Positions 36,302 to 45,964 of a stretch of 64,000 bases of DNA are shown here, in pieces (within the stretch, counting starts at the first letter, position 1; each line of letters begins with the position of its first letter). The stretch is from Leucothrix arctica (GTDB lineage: Bacteria > Pseudomonadota > Gammaproteobacteria > Thiotrichales > Thiotrichaceae): positions 144,101 to 208,100 of the forward strand of contig NZ_QGKL01000012.1 of the NCBI RefSeq assembly GCF_003172895.1, in the 5' to 3' direction. The notes beneath the pieces were generated by a model. That model made no database searches. It saw nothing but the letters and a program-made list of their open reading frames with translations, and was not told the DNA's origin. The translations under genes and the position numbers were made by a program.

Positions 36302-37286
36302 GCTGATAGCCTCGACCCACAAACCAGAAGTAAGCGATGACTAATGCCCAAAGAAATGCGGCAACACTGTACTTAATCATGACGGGTAACGGCATGGAGG
36401 ACCAAAATGCTTCTACAAATGCAGCCATGATGAATAGGGTGGCGGCACCGTACATGATCTTGATGGCCACTTTTCCATTATCAATGAGCGCACGAATACG
36501 TGATTTTCGTCCGGGAGCAATGAGTGCTTGAGCGAGTTTAAGCCCTCCTGCGCCAGAGATAACGATGGCGGTTAACTCAAAGGCACCGTGACCCAGTACG
36601 AAACCCCAAAAGGTATCGATATAACCGAGGTGGGTTAAATGACCCGCCGCCGCACCGATAAAGATGCCGTTAAACAGTAAGAAGAACAGCGTGCCAATAC
36701 CGTACAGCATGCCGCCAGCAAACACTTGGAAGCCAATGCCGGTATTATTCCTTATATAGTGGCCAAACATTTCTATGTCTGACCCCGAGTCACGTTCTCG
36801 CCCTAACGATGAGTTTTCTGGATCGTACATTGACTCCATCATGCGTGCCTGTTCAACATCCATCACGCTGTAAACGATTTCTGGTTTCAGTTGAATCAGG
36901 ATAATCATGGCAATAAAGGGCACATAAAACAGTGCGGAAGCGATCGACATTATTTTCCATTCTCGTCTTACTAATGACGGAAATTCGGCAGCAAAAAAAC
37001 TGAGAATAGAGCGTAAGAATTGGCTGTGACTACTGTATAAAGCTTGATGTCCACGTACCACCAAATGATTAAGTCTGTTGACCAATATTGGGCTGTACAT
37101 ACGCGAGTTAGCTAACGCGTAGTGTTGACAGATTTGGCGGTAAGCCGTCGGCATATCGAGCTCAGCGGGTTTTTCTGCCTTGTTGCGCTTAAAGCGTGAT
37201 AGTGCTTGATAGTCGAGCAGCTTTTCAAAGTTGCTCCACAGTGTTTCGTGACGTTGAGTAAACTGTTGCTGACGGCTAGAGCTCAT
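36291..37286 (-). CDS. SpoIIM-like (stage II sporulation protein M family) membrane protein
   Basis: About 331 residues from ATG 37286; this start gives an ATGA overlap with the RDD gene and a GGGGAA ribosome binding site, better than the upstream Met at 37304. An N-terminal cytosolic helical region (about 1-105), then five or six helices including the FALFNGIFIGAAAGHLTHLG-like and GHGAFELTAIVISGAGGLKLA segments that define the SpoIIM family. These proteins occur in non-sporulating bacteria inside MoxR operons; their function there is unknown. Confidence 0.88.
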   Translation of the reverse strand: MSSSRQQQFTQRHETLWSNFEKLLDYQALSRFKRNKAEKPAELDMPTAYRQICQHYALANSRMYSPILVNRLNHLVVRGHQALYSSHSQFLRSILSFFAAEFPSLVRREWKIMSIASALFYVPFIAMIILIQLKPEIVYSVMDVEQARMMESMYDPENSSLGRERDSGSDIEMFGHYIRNNTGIGFQVFAGGMLYGIGTLFFLLFNGIFIGAAAGHLTHLGYIDTFWGFVLGHGAFELTAIVISGAGGLKLAQALIAPGRKSRIRALIDNGKVAIKIMYGAATLFIMAAFVEAFWSSMPLPVMIKYSVAAFLWALVIAYFWFVGRGYQHAA

Positions 37287-37966
37287 CGTTTCCCCATAAT
37301 CCAACGACCCATTCCCGATAAGTAATCAGCAGCAGATGTTTTGTTTTCAACCAGTGAACCCGCGACTTTAGCAAGTTCTTCGGCACGCTCTTCACTCAGT
37401 GTAGCGCGGCGTTGGTAAAAGTTAATGATTGCCTGTTGCTCATCTAACTGAAGTGGGCGTGGCGGGACTTCGGCTATTATATTATCTTGCTCTGTCAGCG
37501 GTTGTATCGCTTCAACATGTAGTACCACCGTGCCTGCAACAATGTCGCCAATGCGCTGAAAGCGATTATTACTCAACATGCAGACGAGTCCAAAGCCGTA
37601 GGCAAATGGCAGAAAGTCTACAAATCGAAGTAGGTTACGAATAAGAGAGCTGGCGGGTGTAATCGGGCTCGCATTTTCCTGAGCAACAAATAAACCCATC
37701 ATAGATTTACCTGGGGTTTTTCCGTTGTGGAAAAGCTCGAAGTAAACGGGGTAAAGCCACTCAATTAAAAACACCAAAATCAGGAATATGCCATCACCTA
37801 ATTCATCAAGGTAAGCCAGTGCAATGGCCAAACCCACCATAACAGCGCCACGAATACAGGTATCAATCAACCATGCGTAGAATCTAAGCACTGGCCCTGC
37901 AGGCATAAGGCGAAGCGCCACGCCTTCAGGTGTATTGATTGAATAAAGTGTATCGATTGTCTGCAT
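37283..37966 (-). CDS. RDD family membrane protein
   Basis: A 227-residue protein with three helices in its N-terminal 130 residues: the RDD helices start at about residue 30 (FYAWLIDTCIRGAVMV, with Asp replacing the first R-D-D element partly) and GKTPGKSMMGLFV marks the family. C-terminal cytosolic tail. It is the first gene of the six-gene operon RDD-SpoIIM-DUF4129-DUF4350-MoxR-DUF58, a conserved arrangement in gammaproteobacteria. Its role may be to host or gate the complex; unknown. Confidence 0.9.
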   Translation of the reverse strand: MQTIDTLYSINTPEGVALRLMPAGPVLRFYAWLIDTCIRGAVMVGLAIALAYLDELGDGIFLILVFLIEWLYPVYFELFHNGKTPGKSMMGLFVAQENASPITPASSLIRNLLRFVDFLPFAYGFGLVCMLSNNRFQRIGDIVAGTVVLHVEAIQPLTEQDNIIAEVPPRPLQLDEQQAIINFYQRRATLSEERAEELAKVAGSLVENKTSAADYLSGMGRWIMGKR

Positions 37967-37984
37967 TTAAATGACGTTACCTGT

Positions 37985-38476
37985 TTACCATTTGAATTTA
38001 TAACCAAACTCGGCTGCCACCAGCCCGTTGGTAATATCACCAATCTTTGGTGTGGCCATTATATTAGCAAATAATCCCGTCTTTTTCCCCACTCTAAGTT
38101 TAAGCGGTGGTGTACACAACCAGCGTCTACGTTTGTGACTGTGATCGTAGCCTTTCAATGCACAATTAGCCCCAATCATTGGCCTTAACATACCCCAATA
38201 AACCCAGTTTTCATGGGAAATATTACTCGTTAGCATATAGCTTCTGACGGAGTAAGAGTCGACGAAAGTCGAAACGCCATTTTCATAAAGCCAGTTGTTA
38301 CGTTCGAAATCTTGGGAGTAGCCGAAATACTCCATATTACCTTCGTTTGTATCTTTATGGTCACTGTCTAAGTGTTTGCTTACACCGGCGGCATAGATGC
38401 TGCTGGAACGTGAATTTGTACATGCAGTTGAGAAAGATCCCAGTAGCAGAACGATAGCGAGTATTTTCAGGTTCAT
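37985..38476 (-). CDS. Putative outer-membrane beta-barrel lipoprotein
   Basis: A 163-residue protein of no firmly recognised family. A signal peptide with lipobox STAC (Cys19) is followed by alternating amphipathic strands, and the last strand ends in FGYKFKW, the aromatic C-terminus expected of an outer-membrane barrel. The pattern VSKHLDSD-x-DTNEGN and repeated Trp/Tyr-rich strands recall the small eight-stranded barrels of the PagP type, but I cannot place it there by sequence. It lies between recG and the RDD operon on the same strand; the stop and the RDD start are on the same strand, 18 bases apart, in the order RDD gene downstream of this gene's end being 37966/37985, so this gene is read first and may lead into the operon. 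Confidence 0.6.
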   Translation of the reverse strand: MNLKILAIVLLLGSFSTACTNSRSSSIYAAGVSKHLDSDHKDTNEGNMEYFGYSQDFERNNWLYENGVSTFVDSYSVRSYMLTSNISHENWVYWGMLRPMIGANCALKGYDHSHKRRRWLCTPPLKLRVGKKTGLFANIMATPKIGDITNGLVAAEFGYKFKW

Positions 38477-38547
38477 CCGTTAATCCTGTTTTTTATCGCT
38501 TCTTATGACGCCTAAGCGTGTTTATAAGAGGCTTTGTTTTGATACCG

Positions 38548-40623
38548 TCATGCCTGAATAAATACAGCAGCTTGACGGATCCAACGTTTAATTAGAGGTT
38601 GGATTGTTTCAGGATATTCCGTTAATAACAAGTCAGCAGTTTCTTGAACATCGTGAAGCATTGCCTCATCGCGCGAAAGGTCAGCGATTTGAAACTGTAA
38701 CTCTCCCGTTTGACGTGTCCCAAACACCTCACCCGGACCTCGGATCTCTAGGTCTATTTTTGCGATTTCAAAACCATCGTTACTATTCCTCAATGCGTCG
38801 AGACGTTTACGTGCAGTTTTGGATAATGGGCTTTGATACATCAAAACACAGCTACTTGCCGCAGCACCTCGACCGACTCGACCACGAAGCTGGTGTAGCT
38901 GTGCCAAGCCTAAGCGCTCTGCATTTTCAATAATCATTAAACTAGCATTAGGGACATCAACACCTACTTCTATTACCGTCGTTGCCACAAGCAGCGATAA
39001 TTCAGCGGATTTAAATTGGCGCATGACTTCCTGCTTATCTGCACCTGACATGCGGCCATGGACTAGGCCTATCGCTATGTTAGGTAGTTGCTCTTGGAGC
39101 ATTTCCAGTGTTTGCTCGGCATTTTCACATTGTAGTGTTTCTGACTCTTCTATTAAGGTACAGACCCAGTACACTTGTGCACCGCTGGCGCATACTCCAT
39201 GAATCCGTTGTACGATCTCATCTCGGCGTTCGTTGGCAATAACGACGGTCTTAATAGGTGTTCGGCCGGGTGGCAACTCATCAATAACGGAGTAGTCCAT
39301 ATCTGCATAAGCCGTCATCGCTAACGTACGAGGAATAGGCGTTGCCGTCATAATGAGTTGGTGTGGATAGCCGAGTTTGCCCGCACCTTTATCTCGTAAT
39401 GCCAAGCGCTGACCCACACCAAAGCGATGTTGCTCATCGATAATGATTAAACCTAACTTGGCAAATACCACATCGTTTTGAAATAGGGCGTGTGTACCCA
39501 CAACCAAGTTACTCATACCTAAAGCGGCACGTTCGTTTTGGTCTCGTCGCTCGGCGGCTTTTTGTTTACCGGTCAGGCTCCCGACCGTCAAACCAAGCGG
39601 CTTAAACCATTCTTGAAAGCACTTTAGGTGTTGCTCGGCCAATATCTCGGTCGGTGCCATTAGGGCAACTTGGTAGCCGGCTTCTATAGCATGTAAGGCT
39701 GCAGCGGCAGCGACTAAGGTTTTACCTGACCCCACATCACCTTGAACGAGTCGTGACATAGGTGAAGCTAAGCGTAAGTCTTTTTGTATTTCTTCAATAA
39801 CCCGTTGTTGTGCACCCGTGAGCGAGAAGGGTAATGACGCTTTTAGTGCTGAAATATGTTTATCTTTTGATGGCATAGCAATGCCCGTCAATTTCAAACT
39901 CTGTAGGCGGAATTGTCGCAAGCTCAGCTGATGAGCGAGTAGTTCTTCAAAGGCTAATCGTTTAATGGCTGGGTGAAAAGCATTAAGCAGTGCCTGACTA
40001 CTTTCAGCATCGGGCGTGTGTATGCTGCGAATGGCATCAGCCAAAGGTGGCATTTTTTTGCGCTGTCGTATTGCTAAAGGGAGGTAGTCTGTTATCTCTA
40101 CTAAAATCTTTAGCGCTTCACCCATGAGTCGGCGAATAGTACGCTGTTGCAAGCCTTTAGTTGCGGGGTAGATAGCGGATAACGTGTCGTCTAGCTTTAA
40201 CGGCGCGTAGTCATTAATAATCGTATATTCAGGGTGAATCATTTCGATTTGATGAAGTGACTGACGAATCTCACCGAAGCACCGTACTCGAGTGCCAACA
40301 CTGAGTGCGCTTTTCTGGCCACCACCAAAGAAAAAGAAACGTAGCACTAGGCTGCCTGTTTCATCGCTAATGCGTGAAATCATCATGCGCCGACCACGAA
40401 AGACGACTTCAGTGTGCTCAACAGTGCCTTCGACTAAGACATTTTGACCGCCACGTAAGCTACCAATCTCATGAATTTTGGTACGATCTTGGTATTGGCT
40501 AGGCAGGTGAAACAACAGGTCTTGGAGGCAATGAATATCCAGCTTCTGTAAGTTTTCTGCCATTTTTGGACCCACACCTTTTAGTGTGGTGACTGCTTCC
40601 ATAAGTGGGTTATGAGTTTGCAC
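38548..40623 (-). CDS. recG: ATP-dependent DNA helicase RecG
   Basis: A 691-residue branch-migration helicase that remodels stalled forks and Holliday junctions. An N-terminal wedge/OB domain (about 1-230, including VEGTVEHTEVVFRGRRMM) precedes the helicase core: Walker A VQGDVGSGKT (about 296), DEQH box IIIDEQHRFG (about 396), motif III TATPIPRT, and motif VI in HQLRGRVGRG. The length is normal for RecG. It diverges from gcvR. Confidence 0.97.
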   Translation of the reverse strand: MQTHNPLMEAVTTLKGVGPKMAENLQKLDIHCLQDLLFHLPSQYQDRTKIHEIGSLRGGQNVLVEGTVEHTEVVFRGRRMMISRISDETGSLVLRFFFFGGGQKSALSVGTRVRCFGEIRQSLHQIEMIHPEYTIINDYAPLKLDDTLSAIYPATKGLQQRTIRRLMGEALKILVEITDYLPLAIRQRKKMPPLADAIRSIHTPDAESSQALLNAFHPAIKRLAFEELLAHQLSLRQFRLQSLKLTGIAMPSKDKHISALKASLPFSLTGAQQRVIEEIQKDLRLASPMSRLVQGDVGSGKTLVAAAAALHAIEAGYQVALMAPTEILAEQHLKCFQEWFKPLGLTVGSLTGKQKAAERRDQNERAALGMSNLVVGTHALFQNDVVFAKLGLIIIDEQHRFGVGQRLALRDKGAGKLGYPHQLIMTATPIPRTLAMTAYADMDYSVIDELPPGRTPIKTVVIANERRDEIVQRIHGVCASGAQVYWVCTLIEESETLQCENAEQTLEMLQEQLPNIAIGLVHGRMSGADKQEVMRQFKSAELSLLVATTVIEVGVDVPNASLMIIENAERLGLAQLHQLRGRVGRGAAASSCVLMYQSPLSKTARKRLDALRNSNDGFEIAKIDLEIRGPGEVFGTRQTGELQFQIADLSRDEAMLHDVQETADLLLTEYPETIQPLIKRWIRQAAVFIQA

Positions 40624-40767
40624 AAGTATCCATTGTTCGCTTTTAGTATGATCTTTAGTATAGACGAGTCGTCGGAGGTACGCTATTTACGCTATTGCTA
40701 AATCACCTCTCTAGGGTAGAATCAAATTTAAAATCAATCACATTGCCGTGTCTGAGGAGTCATTTCT

Positions 40768-41292
40768 ATGGAAAATAACTATCGAGTCGTTGTCATTGGA
40801 AGCGATCGTGCAATTTCAATGATAAGACGTCTATCTTCAGACCTTGCACAAGACGGTTGTGATCTTGTGGCGATGTCTTCTTTCAGTCTAGGTGATAACT
40901 TTGTCGTGATGATGATCGTTAACACCGACGCAGAGATTCATGAATTGCGTGGTTTGTTAGAGCCAACAACAGAAAAACACCAGCTACGTTTGATCATTGA
41001 TAGCGTTAAAGAGTTTGATCCAACTCACCACTGCCCAGAAGTTTCTGTGCGGCTACAGGGTCGAGACCGTGTCGGTGTATTCTCTTACTGCATGACGATT
41101 TTAAATGATGCAGGTCTGGAAATTATGAGTATGAACTCAGATTTGCTAGGTAAGCCTGAAGTTGGTCAAAGCAGTGACTTCCTAAACCTTATCAAAGGCC
41201 GTGCGACCTTAGGCTTGGAAGAATTAAACCGAGCAGCAGAAAACTTACGTAGAAACAAAATCGACATCACTATTACCGATACCAGCAAATAG
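40768..41292 (+). CDS. gcvR: Glycine cleavage system regulator, GcvR-like (two ACT domains)
   Basis: A 174-residue protein with two ACT-type folds (about residues 5-80 and 90-170; SVRLQGRDRVGVFSYCMTIL starts the second). GcvR in E. coli binds GcvA and glycine to repress the glycine cleavage operon. The genomic neighbourhood gives no gcv genes, so it could also be a related ACT regulator. The ATG has GAGGAG upstream. It converges on the haem-linked GGDEF-EAL gene with 9 bases between stop codons. Confidence 0.8.
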   Translation: MENNYRVVVIGSDRAISMIRRLSSDLAQDGCDLVAMSSFSLGDNFVVMMIVNTDAEIHELRGLLEPTTEKHQLRLIIDSVKEFDPTHHCPEVSVRLQGRDRVGVFSYCMTILNDAGLEIMSMNSDLLGKPEVGQSSDFLNLIKGRATLGLEELNRAAENLRRNKIDITITDTSK

Positions 41293-41301
41293 TCAGTAAC
41301 T

Positions 41302-43389
41302 TTATACGATCACTTGGTTAGGGCGCTCGATATAGTAACCCTGAGCGTAGTCTACTTTCATTTCATGTAGCAGCTCTAAAATTTCTTCAGACTCAACGTA
41401 CTCGGCGATGGTTTGTATTTTCATGGTATGAGCCATCTGATTAATCGCTTCTACTAGCGTTCGGTCAATAGGGTCTTGTACGATATCCTTTATAAAGCTC
41501 CCATCTATCTTTAGGTAGTCCACAGGAAATTGCTTTAAGTACGTTAACGAACTTAAGCCCGTACCAAAGTCATCTAAGGCAAACTTAATCCCAAGCTTTT
41601 TCATTTCAGCCATGAAGTGACGAACAAAAATAGGATTTGATATGGCTGTTGATTCGGTTAACTCAAAGCAGAGTTGATTGGTATCAACATCGTGATGTTT
41701 GATTAGCGCAAGTACTTCTGTCAAAAAGCTTTCGTTACTAAACGATTGCCCAGAAATATTGACAGATATAAAGCCATCATCACCAAGATCGCTAAAGGCT
41801 CTTTTATGTAACGCAGATAGCGATAAGTCGAGAATAGCTAAGTCTAGCTTTGACATTAAGTCGTAACGTTCTGCCGCGGGTAGGAACTCACCGGGGGACA
41901 CTATACGGCCGTCTTCGTCTAATAGCCGAACTAATACCTCTCTGTGTATGTGTGTTTCTTTTGTATTTAAAGCGGTTATTTTTTGGCTATAAATTAAGAT
42001 TCTATCTTCTTTTAATGCCTTTAGTATTCGAGAGACCCATGTCATTTCTCCTTTTCTAAGCACCATTTCTTCATCGGCTTCTAAATAGAGATGCACACGG
42101 TTTCGACCTGCTTCTTTTGCCGCATAGCAAGATAAGTCAGCTTGTCTTAGAGCGTCATCGACACTTTTAGAATCTTTATTTATTGCAACGACACCAATAC
42201 TGACGCCTACGTTGAAGGTGCGCCCTTTACAGGTATACAGATAGTTTTTTATATTAGCGCAGAGAGTTTTTGCAATTTCTTCAGCCTGTTGAATTGAAAC
42301 GTTTTCTAGTAAGACGCCAAATTCATCCCCACCTAAACGGGCTAGCATATGAGAGGCTTCAATATCGAGCTGTAGCTCTTTGGTGATTTGGCAGAGAAGT
42401 ACATCGCCAGAGGCATGACCACAGGTATCGTTTACGACTTTAAACTGATCAAGGTCCATATAAAACATGGCGTGTGTTTTATTTTCTTTATGCGCACTTT
42501 GAAGTAGATCTTCAGCTTTTTTATTAAAGCTAAGCCTATTAGGCAGTTTAGTTAGATCATCATGGCGAGCTTGCCAGTAGAGCTCTTTGGTCACACGTCT
42601 AGCTTTAGTGAAGTCACCCAAAAGGAATAGTGCAAGCAGTGCGAGTCCACCCGTCAATATCACTAGTATCCATAGCATGGTTTGCGTACTTTCCTTTGAG
42701 GCCAAGGTTTGCATGGACTGAATAGGGATTTGAACAAAAGTAGCGCCCATTAGTTGGTGTAACTTCCACTCTTTTTGTGGCGCAACACCTTGCTCAGAGC
42801 GTCGTTCGACCATTGCTGGATATTGTTCGTAGTTGTTATGGCAGGTGATGCATGACTTTTTCGATGCAGGATCGGCACTTAGAAATAATAATGTTTTTTC
42901 GCCATTAAATTCTCTGATGGAATAAAAGGGCGTCCACTGAATGGCTTGTGTGGGTTCAAGTTGGTCTTGTTGCTCTAAATGTTTCCATGCCTCGATAAGA
43001 AAGTCATTATTTAGGTTTTGATCTTCGGCTAAGTTCCATTTACTGACAAGTCTGTATTTGTATAAACCATCTGATGTGCCTGATGATCTTAATGCCAAGC
43101 TCTTCATAAACTGAGCAGGTATAGGCAGCGCACCTTTCTTTTTATGAAAATTTACGTCGGCAAATCCTATCTTATCTTTTTCTATCTTGCCTAAAATATT
43201 ATTTGAATAGATGGAATGAGCAGCTGCAGCTTGGCGTGTGACAATTTCAGCGACTCTGACCGCTTGGCTTTCTATTAAGCGCTGTTGAGAGTCCTGAACA
43301 ATGATATAGCCTGCAACACCAACGAGCGTTAGTAATGCACCAAGCAATAAAATGAGCCTGCTTCGGATATTGAGTGTCAAATTCGGCAC
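41302..43389 (-). CDS. Haem-sensor (Tll0287-like/DUF3365) GGDEF-EAL protein
   Basis: A 695-residue inner-membrane c-di-GMP protein. Helix 1 (about 13-31), a periplasmic DUF3365 (Tll0287-like) domain (about 40-230) with a covalent c-type haem motif CITCH at 180-184, helix 2 (about 238-258), then a GGDEF domain (GGDEF at 353-357, about 270-430) and an EAL domain (about 450-690; EVLVR with catalytic Glu, NISGQ, ELTES, DDFGTG). The haem makes a redox or gas signal plausible; Tll0287-like domains are proposed redox sensors. Both enzymatic motifs are intact, but whether it makes or degrades c-di-GMP is unknown. Confidence 0.92.
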   Translation of the reverse strand: MPNLTLNIRSRLILLLGALLTLVGVAGYIIVQDSQQRLIESQAVRVAEIVTRQAAAAHSIYSNNILGKIEKDKIGFADVNFHKKKGALPIPAQFMKSLALRSSGTSDGLYKYRLVSKWNLAEDQNLNNDFLIEAWKHLEQQDQLEPTQAIQWTPFYSIREFNGEKTLLFLSADPASKKSCITCHNNYEQYPAMVERRSEQGVAPQKEWKLHQLMGATFVQIPIQSMQTLASKESTQTMLWILVILTGGLALLALFLLGDFTKARRVTKELYWQARHDDLTKLPNRLSFNKKAEDLLQSAHKENKTHAMFYMDLDQFKVVNDTCGHASGDVLLCQITKELQLDIEASHMLARLGGDEFGVLLENVSIQQAEEIAKTLCANIKNYLYTCKGRTFNVGVSIGVVAINKDSKSVDDALRQADLSCYAAKEAGRNRVHLYLEADEEMVLRKGEMTWVSRILKALKEDRILIYSQKITALNTKETHIHREVLVRLLDEDGRIVSPGEFLPAAERYDLMSKLDLAILDLSLSALHKRAFSDLGDDGFISVNISGQSFSNESFLTEVLALIKHHDVDTNQLCFELTESTAISNPIFVRHFMAEMKKLGIKFALDDFGTGLSSLTYLKQFPVDYLKIDGSFIKDIVQDPIDRTLVEAINQMAHTMKIQTIAEYVESEEILELLHEMKVDYAQGYYIERPNQVIV

Positions 43390-43535
43390 ATTCAGCCTAC
43401 TCCGTCTTCCGAAGTAGGTTAGCTTTAAATTTCATAGGTTGTTCATTACCGTGTAACAGGCTTATTGGTTATGTTCTAACAGGATGTACCAGTGGAGCCA
43501 AAGAGTGAGTCCAAAAGATTTTAGATAAGTTTAAG

Positions 43536-44330
43536 CTAAACCGCAACTTTGCCCGCCAATAACGGGTGGAACTGGTAATCAACCAATTCAAAATCTTCAA
43601 ATTTAAAGTCGAATAGGTCCTTAACGTCAGGATTGATTTTCATGGTCGGTAGTGGGTGAGGCTCACGACTGAGTTGAATATCCGTCTGTTCCATGTGATT
43701 ACTATAAAGATGTGCGTCACCCAGCGTATGAATGAAATCACCCGCTTCAAGTCCACAGACCTGAGCCATCATCATCGTCAGCAGTGCATATGATGCAATA
43801 TTAAACGGTACACCCAAAAAGATATCCGCACTGCGTTGGTACAACTGACAAGACAGTTTTCCATCAGCTACATAGAACTGAAAGAGCGCGTGGCAAGGCG
43901 GAAGTGCCATGTCATTGACCAAGCTAACATTCCATGCGCTCACAATCATACGACGAGAATCTGGTGTGTTTTTTATCTGCTCAATGACTTGGGCAATTTG
44001 GTCGATACTGCCGCCATCGGGTGTTGGCCAAGAGCGCCACTGGACACCGTAAACAGGACCAAGGTCGCCATTCTCATCTGCCCATTCATCCCAAATCGAT
44101 ACACCATTTTCTTTTAAATAAGCAATATTACTATCGCCTTTTAAGAACCACAGTAGTTCGTGGATGATCGAGCGTAGGTGAAGCTTCTTAGTGGTCACCA
44201 TCGGGAAGCCTTCACTCAAGTCATAACGTGACTGATGACCGAATACCGAGGTTGTACCTGTTCCGGTTCTATCTGTTTTTATCGATCCGTTGTCACGGAC
44301 ATGACGCATTAAATCTTGATATTGTTTCAT
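43536..44330 (-). CDS. thyA: Thymidylate synthase
   Basis: Makes dTMP from dUMP using methylenetetrahydrofolate. 264 residues, the same length as E. coli ThyA, with catalytic Cys146 in PPCHALFQF, Arg-rich phosphate binding (RTGTGT near residue 21; SRRM), and [10 protein letters not shown] for substrate binding. Four bases after lgt, the usual lgt-thyA order of gammaproteobacteria. Full length and ordinary. Confidence 0.98.
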   Translation of the reverse strand: MKQYQDLMRHVRDNGSIKTDRTGTGTTSVFGHQSRYDLSEGFPMVTTKKLHLRSIIHELLWFLKGDSNIAYLKENGVSIWDEWADENGDLGPVYGVQWRSWPTPDGGSIDQIAQVIEQIKNTPDSRRMIVSAWNVSLVNDMALPPCHALFQFYVADGKLSCQLYQRSADIFLGVPFNIASYALLTMMMAQVCGLEAGDFIHTLGDAHLYSNHMEQTDIQLSREPHPLPTMKINPDVKDLFDFKFEDFELVDYQFHPLLAGKVAV

Positions 44331-44334
44331 GGTC

Positions 44335-45135
44335 TTACGTGCCTACCGGTGCAGGTTTTCGTGTGTAAGCCCAAACGATGAAGCAAACACCTAATAAAAT
44401 CATTGGTATTGAAAGTAGCTGACCTTGCGACATCCAGTCGAATGCGACAAAACCTAAGTGTTTGTCGGGTACACGCACAAACTCAACAGCAAAACGTGCG
44501 ATGCCATAACCGACAAGGAATAACCCTGACACAGCACCCATTGGGCGAGGTTTCTTAGAGAATAACCACAGTACAATGAATAGCAATAAGCCTTCTAAAG
44601 CGGCTTGATACAGTTGTGATGCATGACGTGGAATATTATTTACGTTCGGGAATATCATTCCCCAAGGACCATCGGTTGGGCGCCCCCAAAGCTCAGCGTT
44701 AATGAAGTTACCAATACGGCCAGCACATAGACCTAATGGTACCAATGGTGCAATAAAGTCAGCAACTTTTAGTAGTGGTAGTCCAAACTTTCGAGCCAGT
44801 AAAAAGGCTGCAAAGGAAACCCCGATTAAACCACCGTGGAAGCTCATGCCGCCTTCCCATATACGGATAAGCATCATTGGGTCTTCGAGGAACTGACTGA
44901 AGTTATAAAACAAGACCGAGCCGATACGACCACCTAGCACGACACCTAATGCACCGTAAAAAAGAATGTCATCGACTTGATCTGGGGTAATAGGGCTGCC
45001 CGGCTTACGGGCGCGATATTTACCTAAAAACAGGAACGCCAAAAAACCAACAACGTACATGAGGCCGTACCAATGCACACCAAATGTTTCGGTAAACTTT
45101 ATAGCGACAGGGTCAAACTGTGGATGAGTCAACAT
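44335..45135 (-). CDS. lgt: Prolipoprotein diacylglyceryl transferase
   Basis: Adds diacylglycerol from phosphatidylglycerol to the lipobox cysteine of prolipoproteins, the first step of lipoprotein maturation. 266 residues, seven membrane helices, with the Lgt signature [14 protein letters not shown] (about 138-151), the HGG motif in [11 protein letters not shown] and the YQAALEG segment. Thirteen bases after trpC and four before thyA on the same strand. It would process the several lipoproteins encoded in this window. Confidence 0.97.
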   Translation of the reverse strand: MLTHPQFDPVAIKFTETFGVHWYGLMYVVGFLAFLFLGKYRARKPGSPITPDQVDDILFYGALGVVLGGRIGSVLFYNFSQFLEDPMMLIRIWEGGMSFHGGLIGVSFAAFLLARKFGLPLLKVADFIAPLVPLGLCAGRIGNFINAELWGRPTDGPWGMIFPNVNNIPRHASQLYQAALEGLLLFIVLWLFSKKPRPMGAVSGLFLVGYGIARFAVEFVRVPDKHLGFVAFDWMSQGQLLSIPMILLGVCFIVWAYTRKPAPVGT

Positions 45136-45148
45136 AATGTATTACGTC

Positions 45149-45964
45149 CTAGAAGAACAAGTTGCGTAGTTGTGTGCCAGGCTCATCAGCGCGCATAAAT
45201 GCTTCGCCAACTAAGAAACTATTCACGTTGTGCTTACGCATGAGTGCTATGTCTTCTTTTGTGTGAATGCCGCTTTCAGTCACAACAATACGATCTTCTG
45301 GAATCATCTCTAGTAGATCAATTGTAGTATTTAGCGAAGTGTCAAAGTTGCGTAGATCACGGTTGTTAATACCGATTAGTTCTGCACCAATGGGTAATGC
45401 TATTGCTAACTCATCGGCATCATGAACTTCAATCAGTACATCCATGCCTAGCGATTTAGCAAGGTCATAGAATGAAGTCAGTGACTCAGCGCTGAGTACC
45501 GCTACGATAAGAAGGATGCAGTCAGCACCCATCGCACGTGCTTCATAAATTTGATACTTATCAACAATAAAGTCTTTGCGAATAACCGGAATACTACAAG
45601 CAGCACGCGCTTCTATTAAATACTCAGTCTTGCCTTGAAAGAAGTTCTCATCCGTCAATACTGATAAACACGCAGCGCCACCTTGCTCGTAACTTTTAGC
45701 TATTTCGCTAGGTACAAAGTGCTCACGAATCACGCCTTTACTTGGCGAAGCCTTTTTAACTTCCGCAATCACAGCGGATTGGTTGTTCGCCAGTTTGTCA
45801 CGCATCGCTGCAACAAACGGTCTAACAGGAGAAGCAGATATTGCTGCTTTCATCACGTCTTCTTGAGAAACACGTTGTCGTTGATCGTAGACTTCCTGAG
45901 TTTTATGAGTGATTATTTTTTTCAGGATATCTGGGACTGATGAGTCCTCATCGTATGTACTCAT
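45149..45964 (-). CDS. trpC: Indole-3-glycerol phosphate synthase
   Basis: Catalyses ring closure to indole-3-glycerol phosphate in tryptophan synthesis. 271 residues, a single-domain TIM barrel (no TrpF fusion). Catalytic residues lie in [57 protein letters not shown] and VTESGI. Its ATG overlaps the trpD stop by 4 bases, so the pair is translationally coupled. Confidence 0.97.
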   Translation of the reverse strand: MSTYDEDSSVPDILKKIITHKTQEVYDQRQRVSQEDVMKAAISASPVRPFVAAMRDKLANNQSAVIAEVKKASPSKGVIREHFVPSEIAKSYEQGGAACLSVLTDENFFQGKTEYLIEARAACSIPVIRKDFIVDKYQIYEARAMGADCILLIVAVLSAESLTSFYDLAKSLGMDVLIEVHDADELAIALPIGAELIGINNRDLRNFDTSLNTTIDLLEMIPEDRIVVTESGIHTKEDIALMRKHNVNSFLVGEAFMRADEPGTQLRNLFF

